From positions 12,889,501-12,953,500 of the forward strand of contig NC_067201.1 of assembly GCF_000699445.3 (NCBI RefSeq): 64,000 nucleotides of DNA, read 5' to 3'. Shown here piece by piece: positions 1 through 8,983 of this stretch (position 1 is its first letter; the number at the start of each line of letters is the position of its first letter). This DNA is from Schistosoma haematobium. Lineage: Eukaryota > Platyhelminthes > Trematoda > Strigeidida > Schistosomatidae. A model generated the notes under the pieces. That model was not told the DNA's origin, searched no databases, and was given only the letters and a program-made list of their open reading frames with translations. The position numbers and the translations under genes were made by a program.

Positions 1-213
1 TCAACAAGATATTTTGTCTACTCAGTACTTGTTATCAGAAAAAAAACATGCAAATAAATGTTGGAAAATTTAGCTATTAATAAATCATAAAACACTAGTT
101 TCTTACTATTCCATAAACTAGGTTATTGATGTACACTGCAGTTCCATTATCTTTAATCTTTTTTTTGAAAATTTTGATTTACCATTTATCCCCTATCTTA
201 CTTATACTTTTAG

Positions 214-405
214 ATTTAACCGATGAAGATGAATTGAAAAAAATGCCACTTGTACTACCCATACCTATCCCGGTTCCAATCTATGTACCTTTTCCAGTAT
301 GTTTATACGCAAGACCAGTGCCATATGCAATCCCCTATCCGTTACCATGTCCAGTTCCAATTCCACTTGTCTTCGATGCTACTCCAGAAACTCCGCATGT
401 TGAAG
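214..405 (+). CDS. ZMYM exon encoding the Pro/Val/Ile-rich segment
   Basis: A pyrimidine-rich acceptor (TATACTTTTAG) precedes 214 and a GTAAAA donor follows 405. The exon enters with two bases of a split codon and leaves with one. It encodes about 64 residues, beginning with acidic LTDEDELKK and then alternating Pro with Val/Ile/Tyr/Phe (PLVLPIPIPVPIYVPFPV). This repeat-like block is a hallmark of ZMYM2/3/4 between the MYM fingers and the C-terminal domain. The open frame extends upstream to 126, but those residues are hydrophobic intron translation. Confidence 0.85.
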
Positions 406-3400
406 GTAAAATACTGTCTATTAGTTAATTGTCCATGGTATTATTTACGTTTCATTTAAATAATGATCAAGCCTAGTTGTGCACTCCACGTGTTGGTGTA
501 TTGTTACGTTCCACCTTTAGTAGATTTACGTCTAAACTGAATGTATTTTTTGTACTGCAGGGGTGTAAAGAGCAGCGTGCCAGAGAATCTGGAAGAGAAA
601 AGAACAAGAGTAAAACAGTAAGCCGATGACTCAGTAAACACATGGAACACGTTTACATTTAAAAATAAAATCAATCGACAATAATTAGAAATAGTACAAG
701 TGTGGGATTAGGACAGCCTTGATAATCAAAACCATAAGTTAATAGCCTAAAATTTCTAATGCGTTACTGTATACTATACCTGTGTTACGCAATATTTCTG
801 TGACGCCGCAACATTGTCACTAATTAAAACGTGTGATGTAGTCGTTGCATATTGCTCACTTGAGCTTCTTGTAAACATATGTGTAGTCGTATAAGTTCAT
901 ACTTCATATGAAGGATTATATCTTATAGGTTATATTAGAATAAGTCTTGATACGTATCATCAGGTCTTTTCATTATTCTAATTCTCGTTGCAGTTTGGTG
1001 TAATCTTGTTTCTTGAGCTCAATAAACCACTAAAAACTTATCTATGCGTTCTTGGTGGTAAATTTTTCAACCGGAAACTGATTTACATACATATAAGTAA
1101 CTTGCTCATTAGTGAAGCTATACCTCATTGCCGTATCCACTTGAGTTTCAGTTTGTGATTTGCTATGGAACTGGAACACCTACCTCACTTTCAGAATTTT
1201 AACCGGTCACTAAGTTTTTTCAGCTTCGACCCATAGGCTAGTACATGAGCATCCCAATAACTAATAAGTGACACATTTTACTCCATGGGCTATTAATTGA
1301 AATTGCCATTCATGATCATATTTTATTAACCAATTAACAACCACCAGTCACCGGCATATAATTAGGTTGATGTTAGTTGTTTTCAGCGATATCCATTGGA
1401 AAAAGGTAACTATTAAAATGATGTATGTTAATAAAGGTGAGCATCGTGAGGGGTAAGAAAATTTTTTCCACTTACAGCAACTGTCCGTTTGCTTCTCGAC
1501 CAATAAAGAAAGTAGTTCTTTAAACATTCAATAACGAGTCTACTTTCAATAGGTATTGTAATTTTTCTAATTATTATTAGATTTGCATCACTGAGACATA
1601 CTGACATATATCCCAAAGATACAGAATTCAACATTATTCCCAATAAAAAAATTCTTTCTATTTTGAATTATTTTAGACCAAGGACAACAAGTTGACTTAA
1701 GCACTGGTAGAGCACTCATCGACTCTTCCGTTAAATTCAATGTACATGATTCATCAGTAACGGTAGGAGATAATGATAATCAAGCTGATACACAGGTTGG
1801 TGATTTAGAACGTTCAACACAGTCGATTGATTATCCATGTACATCATCAATGTCAAATGACGAAGAAGGCGATATAGAGACAATTGAAGAGGTTAGTCTT
1901 TTTCCTATCTTCATTCTCATTTCTCAGCAAATTGTAATTTGAAGTCTTATTGTTTGTGCTGACTGACAAAGTATCTCTGAACACATACAAAGTTGATTAT
2001 CAAAAGCTTTTGATTCCTTTACTGTACATTTTTCAACGACTTTGTATAAGTAATGTAGTAGAGCTGTAATCCAGTGATTCGGGCATTCAGTTTTCAACCA
2101 CTAGTTCTCAGCTTTGTGCCCAACTCCGTCTACACCGATTTGGACAACCAGATAGTTATCACTAACACTATCACTTGTTCAACTGTCCCATTGTGGCATA
2201 TAGCTCTAAAAACTGAAATAACAGAAATAGTCGTCTGATTTTGAGACAAGTCTTAAATAATTTGCCTATTAATAATTTCATATAACAATTCTTAAATTGT
2301 CCTCTCTTGTAAAAAGTTTTATGATCTGCTGAAAAGCAAATAAATTATTTATTTATTTATTTTAACACATAAATATTGGTACAAAGGGCACCGAATACAT
2401 ATGCAGCCACACAAGGCACTTGATTTGTGTGTGGGCTGTGATACTGCCCGGGTGCCCACACCGAAGCACATGGTTTTCTTAGGGGGTCACACTCCGAGCC
2501 TTCGACCGAAAGGTCTGATCCAGAAGGCAGTGGGGCAACGTCAGGTGATGCAGTCTCATGGTAGCGGCTAATCAACAGTTTGTTTATACGCCATTTGTCC
2601 CTTCAGGATCTTGGAGTCCATGTGCACCATTTGTTTAGAATAAGGGTTTTCCAACTGCCCTAGGTGGACCTTCCGTGTCCACTAACCTGCTTTTCGTCCT
2701 CTCAATTTCGTAAACAATATCCCCTCCGCGAGAAGACAGTGAGTAGGACTTCCCTAGTAGTGACTGTATATGCGTGACCATGTGAGAGCATTTCAAGAGA
2801 GAGTTGAATCCCCCCACCCTCGGCCGTACCAGGGTATTTTGGGGCTCAAAGTACTTATGCTTTCAATATGCTAATATCAGCTACCATAAATTTCGGAAAT
2901 TCAATTGTTTGCTTTATATGTCTATTAAGTTATGCTATTTAATTGTTCAGTGTCTCTTTTTAAAAATAGCCTAGTGATGCTCCTGGCAAATCTCGGAATG
3001 TATCTAATCTTAAACGTCCTGCTCCAGAAGAGTCATCATCTTCAGACTCGTGGGCTTCAGAGTCAACTGCCACACAACAATCCAATGAACATAATCCACC
3101 ATTTCACCATCATCAATCGATGACATCGGTTGTGAGTCATTCCAGTAGTGGAAGAGAGATAGATCAATCGCTGCCACCGCCACCCCCAACTAAACGGTCT
3201 CGTCAAACTCTCACACCCATACTTACATCTGATGCTAATTACCATTTGAAATTCTCTTATGGGATCAATGCATGGCGTCACTGGGTGCAGCAAAAATCAA
3301 CTTCTTCATCTACAGACAAACCTAGATCTAATGCAGCTGCAATGCAACAATATTCACACTTATATGCTGATTTATTAAACATGAGTGATGCCGATCTTAA

Positions 3401-6400
3401 TATCGCATTAAGTCAGTTTGTTCGTGAAGTTCGCAAACCAAATAATGAATGTTATGTGGCTGATTCAATTTTCTATTTGTGTCTAGGTGAGTTTTAAAAA
3501 TTGAAATTATTATTACTATGTTGATTTTATCGTATAACTTTGTTTAAGTGCAATTAGGTAATCCTGTAGTTGCTTGATAATCTTAATGCCTTTTGAACTG
3601 TGTAATGTAACAATAGAACGGATCTTTAAGTTTTATTTTACTTATAAATTTGAACACATAAACATTGGTCCAAGGGAACACCTAAAACATTCACCACACG
3701 ATAACAATGAGGTCGTGAAGTTGATGGACAATGTAAAGTGCGTATAATAGAAGAAGAACAACAACGAAAAGAAATTAGTGTATGAGAGTGAAGTAATAAT
3801 GGGAGAGGCAGTTCAGTTAAATAAGTCACGTTCATTTTTACGAAGAAAGTTACAGCAGGACTGCCACTGCCTTTTATTCTGAGCCATGTCTGATAACGTC
3901 TCGAGCCACTGTGTTACATCATCTCTAGGACCCCAACCATGGAGTCATGAAGAACCAACAGAAGTCAGTCCTGTACAACTTTCATACCACGACACCATGT
4001 TATACACTGAGCACCTCTCCGCTTTTTCCAATCACTCCCATCGTCGGCAATTAATGCACGACGAGGAATTCTCTGGGACGACATTCGTGAGCAACGTCTA
4101 AGCCATCGAATTCGATGTTTCATGATGGTGATACCAATTGATTTATCATCACTGCGCCCGAACACATGATGCCGAACCTCTACATTACTAGCATGGTGCT
4201 GCCACTAGATGTCAGCAATCTTTCGGAGTAAAGAGAATAATATTGACAAGCATAACTAGTTTGCCGAATGTGAATATGCTACTTAAAAATCCTTTGTTTT
4301 TTGAGTTGATTGAAATGAATCAACTATTATTTCTACTTTTATCTCACTTTAAGTGGTAGTAATGGGACTTTGTTTTTTTGGTCGTATATGTTTACTCTAA
4401 AAGGTATTCAAGAGTATCTCAACGAAAATGGTCGTACTGTAAACTTATTTGGCGATCCTGCGTTCACTAGTCTATCTAGAGCTTTGAATGAAATATTAGC
4501 CAATTTCCAACCACGTATTAGTCCTGAGGGACTTCTTATCTGTCGTATCGAAGAAGAACATTTATGGGAAGCAAAACAATTAGGTTCACAATCAGCTGAG
4601 GTAGGTTCTAATGTATTCAAGAGATTTTTAAAAAAGATTAGTATTCCAAGATTTATGTGTACGTAAACATTTTGAATGTTTATTGTAAAGATTGTTTAAA
4701 TATCAATATGAAGACACTTGGGAAATCTCTTGATAAATAACTACGTGTTATTTCTTGATATGATATATACTTTGAAATATCAGTAAGAATTGCTCATAGG
4801 ATGTTTATGTCTTTAGTTGTAAACACTAAACCATCAATCGGCATCAATTAATTTGGAAATTTTTTCCGTCTACGTAAGATAAAGTAATAAAATGCATTTG
4901 TAGAAAATCATAATAGTAGATTTCATGTCTATTGGTCCCCACTAACAATGCTGCTTCTAAACTATAGTAACCAATAGATTGAAGATTCAAACCACACTTA
5001 ACTTCATTTTAGGGACTCCAGATAGTATAACACTAACCCACCTGCCTGTGTAGACAGTGTGACTCGGAGCTAAGTACATAAACTGTTAATTCATTTACAT
5101 GAATTTAAAGATTTTGAGTAACCTTAGGATAAACCAAATTTTTCTGTGAAGCATTTGAGTTCAAGTCTGCAAACACTAACAAGTGACATTATTCTCGACC
5201 AATTTAAGTGAGATGAAAATAGATACAGAAACTATAAATGAGAGTTAGAACTATGCAAAATAAGAAATTGGGAATGTCAGATTAATTTCTAGTTTAAACC
5301 GTTTGATTGTGAAACCCTCTATCAAATTCACACACTGATCTATAACTGTTTCGTTTAAACCTTACGAGTATAGGGTTATGGATATTATTTAGTTTTTGAT
5401 TGAGATCATGAACTGATTGATGTTAGACCATCATTGAAAACCTGAAAGCATTGCTGAGGAGTCCCACATTAGAACGAAACGGCCGTCCAGTGCTTCCATG
5501 TTTTCAGTGGTGGTCTATCATCAATCAGTTCATGATCTCATTGATGAACCTAATGAAATAGTTTAGAACAACAACCCTAGTTACACAACTCATCGTCCCA
5601 GAATTAAATCAAATCAAATTTATTCACCAAGTATTTATGTATGATTCGTGCTCCAAGTGTAAAAGCTAAAGGTACTGCCTGGTCTCCTAAATTGAAGTAG
5701 ATAGAGTAGGATTCAAACCTGGGCTGTAGTGAGTGAAAGTCGGACACCTCAAATTACTAAGTCATTGCTCCATAACTAGCTAGTAGTCCACTGATTTACA
5801 TTCTGCTACTTCGTAGCCAGAAAATGGAGATGATCGTCAAGAATAAACTTTAAAAATACTGTGCATTATTATTAGTTCTATTATTTTCTTTTATTCAATG
5901 TACATTTTAGATTTTATTATTCACTATGCTTTACTACAATACCAAACATATTGGTTTACGACTTGGTACCGTTCATCGACAATTATCATTCTCACAATTT
6001 CAAATCTCTGAAACAGCTGTTCTTTGTCATTTACCTGGTAATATGTTTGGTGAATCAGATGATTCTATCACTACATTAAGTTTAGATGCAAATCCTCAAA
6101 ATCCACAACGATGTCCTGTTAAACTTTACAAAGCATACTTTGCCCGTTGGTAAGTTTCTATAAAAATATAAAATTAACAATTTTGTCCCAATACTCACCT
6201 GTCCACTGTATTATAGCATAGAGTTCCTATGTAAATTCAGTGTGATCCTTTAAAATAATAAATACAGTAGTTAAAACGGAATATAAAAATTATCATTGTT
6301 CGTAAAGTATTAACAACAAAATAAGATGAGATCATGTTATTACTCGGCTTGAATTATTGTTCTTTCAGTCAGAAACATAACCTAATTGCTATAGATATCA

Positions 6401-8771
6401 ATTCCATCTGAAGACCAACATTATCTAAACACCGTACAACCACTTCCTTTCCAAGTAGCTGTGGAAACAGCAGTGACATATATTAATGATCCAAACCACA
6501 TGTTTACAAAGAACCAATGGATTTCTTCAAGGTCTATCACACTGATGGATTCTCGTAAACTCATCCCATCAGGTTCTGAACACGATGGAGAGCGTAAACA
6601 AATCAGATCTAGGTTAAGCAAAAGTCTAAGGAACGACCGTGAGCAGTGGTGGGCAACGAAAGCAAAAGAGATGGAAAAGGCGGCGGCTATAGGGAACACG
6701 AGACAGCTCCACAGACTAATAAAAGAAACTGGGATTAATAAATCAAGTGAAAGTGAGACTATTTTGGAAAAAGACGACACTCCCAGTCCAGACGTTAAGA
6801 ACGATGGGCGGAACATTTTAGAGAACAGTTCAGTTGACCTTCAGCTACTCTACAACTACCCATCATTCCCAGACAATGTGAATGGAACATTGAAGTAGGT
6901 CCCCCAACTCTCGCTGAAGTTGAGAAGGCTATAGTTAATCTGAAACGAGGAAGGGCAGCTGGTCCAGATGGATTGGCTCCAGAGGTCTTTAAGGATGGTG
7001 GTCCAATTTTAGCGATTATGTTGACTAATATTTTAGCTAAAATCTGGGAGTTGGAGGTTATCCCACCTGACTGGTCACAATCACTTGTCGTCCCAATATA
7101 TAAGAGAGGGTCAAAATCATCCTGTGACAACCGTAGAGGGATTAGTTTAACTAATATAGCATCTAAAATACTAGCCTCGATAGTTATCGGGCGCCTAACT
7201 AAGACTCATGAACTGCAAACACGAGAGAATCAAGCTGACTTCAGACCTGGTCGTGGCTGCATCGACCACATATTCACCATTCTTCAGGTTCTAGAACATA
7301 GGCATACTTACCGGCATCCGACAATGGTGGTCTTTCTTGACTTGAAAGCAGCGAGATTCTGTGGCAGATTCTGTCATTCGAAGGTGTATCTCAGAAGTAC
7401 ATAAACCTTGTAAGGGCTCTTTACTCGAACACTACAAGTCGAGTCAAAGTTTATGGCAAACTGTCATCTGCTTTTGCAACCTCAAGTGGTGTCCGTCAAG
7501 GCTATCCAATTTCTCCATTTTTGTTTGACTTCATCATAAACCTACTGATAGAAATAACATTCTTGTCGACTGAGTTCTCGGGTATTGATCTCCTTCCAGG
7601 AGGTGCACTTATCGACGTCACCTGTGGCGAAGTCGAGATATCTTTCTATCAATAAAAAGACAAGTATATCCCACGGTAGTTCGTTCTGTTCTACTTAACG
7701 GCTGTGGGACGTGGTCATTAGGACTAGAAGATACTTGTAAGTTACTAGTACTTGATCACAGATGTTTTGGAAATATTGCTCGCATCTGTTGGGATCACCG
7801 GGTAGGTAATAGTGAGGTTAGACGCAGGGTATTAAGGAATGATGCGTAAATCAGTTGATGAGGTTGTGAATCTTCATCGACTGAGATGGTTAGGCCAAGT
7901 GTTGCGTATGCCTGAACACCGATTACCACGACGCGCAATGCTGACTGATGTTGGAGACGATTGGAAGAAAGTTAGGGGCGGCCAAACCAAAACGTGGCAT
8001 CAGTCCTTGAAGTCACTAACTTATGATCTGAGCCATGTTGGTAGATGCAGACCACTTAGTTGGAGTCCGCGTGACTATCGTATCCAATGGTTGGAGACTT
8101 GGTGACATGGCTCAGAATCGGTCACAATGGCGTCGGTGTATACACACTCCCTGTCTTCCCTTAAACTAAGAGACTAAAATTGCTTTGTATCTTTCTTCCT
8201 GTACTATGTCCTTATATGCAATCTTTCCTTTATATATTACCACCATTGACTTAACCACTCCTATGAATCCGGTGTTTATCTTGTTGTGCTAATGCGGTAC
8301 GGCAATGAAATCGATGCATATATGTGTCTGGTCCTACGTTGTAGCTGACTGACTGACTGAAACCATCTAAGTTTATTTCTTAGTTATCAGTTTTGTCCAT
8401 TAACTTGAAACATATGATTTTATTTAGTTGCTTAGTTAGACAAAATAACTCATACAATTTTTGGTGTAGAGCAACTAAGAAGCTATCCCATTTAGTATTT
8501 ATGTTTTCCTCTATTACCACAAATACTACTAATAATAGCAACCATAATTGTTGCATGCGATTCTCTATTTCGTTTATATTCCAGTCCCCCAGAACTACTA
8601 GATTCCGATAGTGTGTTCTACTTGAATCCACTATACCCTCCACAATCTGATTTGTGGTTTTCAACCAATCCCGTTCGACCGACTGAATTGCAAGTGATAC
8701 TTAATAGAATTAAAATGGTGAAAGAGATTCAAGAAGCATTTATGAACAGTCAACCAGATGGGGGCTTCTAA
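214..8771 (+). CDS. Zinc finger MYM-type (ZMYM) protein, 3' part of gene, six exons to stop codon
   Basis: Spliced coding sequence join(<214..405,1677..1891,2970..3486,4404..4600,5911..6149,8585..8771). All junctions are GT-AG, phases agree at every join, and the frame closes on TAA after 514 residues. In order the protein has a Pro/Val/Ile-rich block (PIPVPIYVPFPV...), an acidic Ser-rich linker, and a C-terminal domain of the ZMYM2/3/4-QRICH1 type with the family landmarks YLCLGIQEYLNENGR, EEEHLWEAKQLG and LLFTMLYYNTKHIGLR. ZMYM2/3 proteins are nuclear scaffolds of LSD1/CoREST-type corepressor complexes; that role is inferred from the family. The MYM zinc fingers should lie upstream of the window. 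Which ZMYM paralogue this is cannot be decided here. Introns contain LINE fragments and one hammerhead repeat. Confidence 0.88.
406..1676 (+). other. ZMYM intron
   Basis: AT-rich sequence with no repeat family recognised. It contains the doubtful micro-exon near 571-609 and no other supportable coding signal. Confidence 0.6.
571..609 (+). CDS. Possible 39-bp ZMYM micro-exon
   Basis: The stretch 571-609 lies between AG (569-570) and a GTAAAA donor (610). It would keep frame between the exon ending at 405 and the one starting at 1677, adding 13 residues (QRARESGREKNK region, basic). A better-looking acceptor exists at 560 (TTTTTTGTACTGCAG), but using it puts an in-frame TAA at 567. Joining 405 directly to 1677 also keeps frame. 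The exon is therefore optional or alternative, and only RNA can settle it. Confidence 0.3.
1677..1891 (+). CDS. ZMYM exon, acidic/Ser-rich linker
   Basis: The acceptor is TATTTTAG and the donor is GAG|GTTAGT. With one carried base the frame is fully open for 71 residues, while the other two frames contain stops. The product is polar and acidic (SMSNDEEGDIETIEE at the end), fitting a disordered linker before the C-terminal domain. No motif is recognisable. The exon ends in phase 0, matching the next exon. Confidence 0.75.
2342..2835 (-). mobile_element. LINE 3'-end fragment in ZMYM intron
   Basis: On the minus strand this segment ends in an (AAAT)n tail (seen as ATTTATTTATTTATTT at 2345-2361). 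It shares long stretches with 41135-41410 and shorter ones with 2 further places (3650-3675, 52612-52685). One shared string is CTGCCCGGGTGCCCA. The copy at 3640-4230 joins the same tail to a LINE C-terminal coding remnant, so the family is read as the 3' UTR of a non-LTR retrotransposon. No open reading frame of note survives. Confidence 0.65.
2970..3486 (+). CDS. ZMYM exon, linker plus start of Crypton-derived C-terminal domain
   Basis: The exon follows an AAAAATAG acceptor and ends at a GGTGAG donor, phase 0 in and phase 1 out, 172 residues. The first ~110 residues are Ser/His/Pro-rich and include a basic patch, PTKRSRQ, that could serve as nuclear localisation signal. The last ~60 residues begin the folded domain: FSYGINAWRHWV, then DADLNIALSQFVREVRKPNN and YVADSIFYLCLG. 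This is the conserved start of the ZMYM/QRICH1 C-terminal domain. An ATG at 3120 is internal. Confidence 0.9.
3640..4230 (-). mobile_element. Non-LTR retrotransposon C-terminal fragment
   Basis: On the minus strand, frames around 3965-4165 read RIRWLRRCSRMSSQRIPRRAL and GSDWKKRRGAQ. This is the degenerate tail seen after the reverse transcriptase in schistosome RTE-like LINEs (RLRWLGHVLRM..LPRRAM..GWKK.RGGQ). A worn tail (CACATAAACATTGG at 3656-3669) follows it in the 3' direction. It lies antisense in the ZMYM intron 3487-4403. Frameshifts make it non-coding. Confidence 0.65.
4404..4600 (+). CDS. ZMYM exon, core of the C-terminal domain
   Basis: The acceptor is CTCTAAAAG and the donor is GAG|GTAGGT. 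The split Gly codon from the previous exon restores YLCLG-IQEYLNENGRTVNLFG, one of the best conserved strings of the family. The segment RIEEEHLWEAKQLGSQSAE follows. The exon ends in phase 0. Confidence 0.93.
4601..5400 (+). other. ZMYM intron, no recognised element
   Basis: AT-rich intron sequence before the hammerhead fold-back repeat at 5401-5540. No coding signal beyond short shadows was seen. Confidence 0.5.
5401..5540 (+). repeat. Fold-back hammerhead repeat (small SINE-like element)
   Basis: The first 22 bases (5401-5422) are an exact inverted copy of the last 22 (5519-5540). The pairing continues inward with mismatches (TTAGACCATCATTGAAAACC against its partner near 5490-5518). The loop holds a hammerhead core. 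Similar termini bound the elements at 26329-26443 and 38544-38869. It lies in the ZMYM intron 4601-5910 with the ribozyme on the transcribed strand. Confidence 0.8.
5447..5494 (+). ncRNA. Hammerhead ribozyme motif, type I, near-intact
   Basis: Stem I is AGCATTG (5447-5453) paired with CAGTGCT (5488-5494): seven pairs, one a G-U. The core CTGAGGA (5454-5460) fits CUGANGA. Stem II is GTCC/GAAC with one C-A mismatch. GAAA lies at 5476-5479. A minimal stem III, ACG-GC-CGT, then leads to the GTC cleavage triplet, with predicted cut after 5487. The two-base stem III loop is the known layout of schistosome Smα hammerheads. Activity is untested. Confidence 0.75.
5911..6149 (+). CDS. ZMYM exon, C-terminal domain continued
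   Basis: The acceptor is TGTACATTTTAG and the donor is TTG|GTAAGT. The open frame starts ILLFTMLYYNTKHIGLR, matching the family's LLNTLLFFNTKYF region, and continues with RLGTVHRQLSFSQF and NPQRCPVKLYKAYFARW. It ends with two bases of a Cys codon that the next exon completes (ARC-PPELL). Confidence 0.92.
6420..8362 (+). mobile_element. RTE/SR2-like LINE, internally deleted, in ZMYM intron
   Basis: Frames from 6461 to 8105 give pieces of a single LINE polyprotein: RNDREQWWATKAKEMEKAAA and RQLHRLIKETG (linker), then the reverse transcriptase palm and fingers with LKRGRAAGPDGLAPEVFKDG, RRGISLTNIASKILASI and RPGRGCIDHIFT. After LDLKAA (7340s) the motif A Asp segment is deleted with a frameshift. 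A second internal deletion near 7610-7640 removes the YADD block. The copy resumes at KGRVYC-like sequence and ends with WLGQVLRMPEHRLPRRAM. A 3' UTR ends in (GACT)n at 8347-8360. It cannot encode an active enzyme. Sense orientation to the host gene. Confidence 0.85.
8585..8771 (+). CDS. ZMYM terminal coding exon with stop codon
   Basis: The acceptor is TTTATATTCCAG. The exon completes the Cys codon and reads DSDSVFYLNPLYPPQSDLWF, matching the family's VFYLVPE...WYS segment. It then forms an amphipathic helix-like end (ILNRIKMVKEIQEAFMN) before TAA at 8769-8771. The intron upstream (6150-8584) contains a whole LINE copy. Confidence 0.9.
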
Positions 8772-8977
8772 GCTCATTTATATATAACCGTATTCTATAT
8801 GTATTTTGATTAAATTGTTTCTCTCAAACCAATCTATCAACGATTCCCCCCTATTCTCCCTTTTCATATGACTATAAAATAGTGAACATATATGCACATT
8901 TGTCTGTCTTTTTTAATCCTATCGTTCTTTATATCATTTTTTGCCTCACTTTTTCACCTGTATAAACTGATTGTGGA

Positions 8978-8983
8978 AATAAA
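8978..8983 (+). promoter_or_regulatory. Polyadenylation signal of the ZMYM gene
   Basis: An AATAAA hexamer lies about 207 bases after the stop codon, in a T-rich stretch. The distance suits a short 3' UTR. Cleavage site not visible. Confidence 0.55.

Noticed and set aside
126..213. Upstream extension of the first ZMYM exon
   Set aside because: Hydrophobic translation over a pyrimidine-rich tract that ends in a splice acceptor; it is intron.
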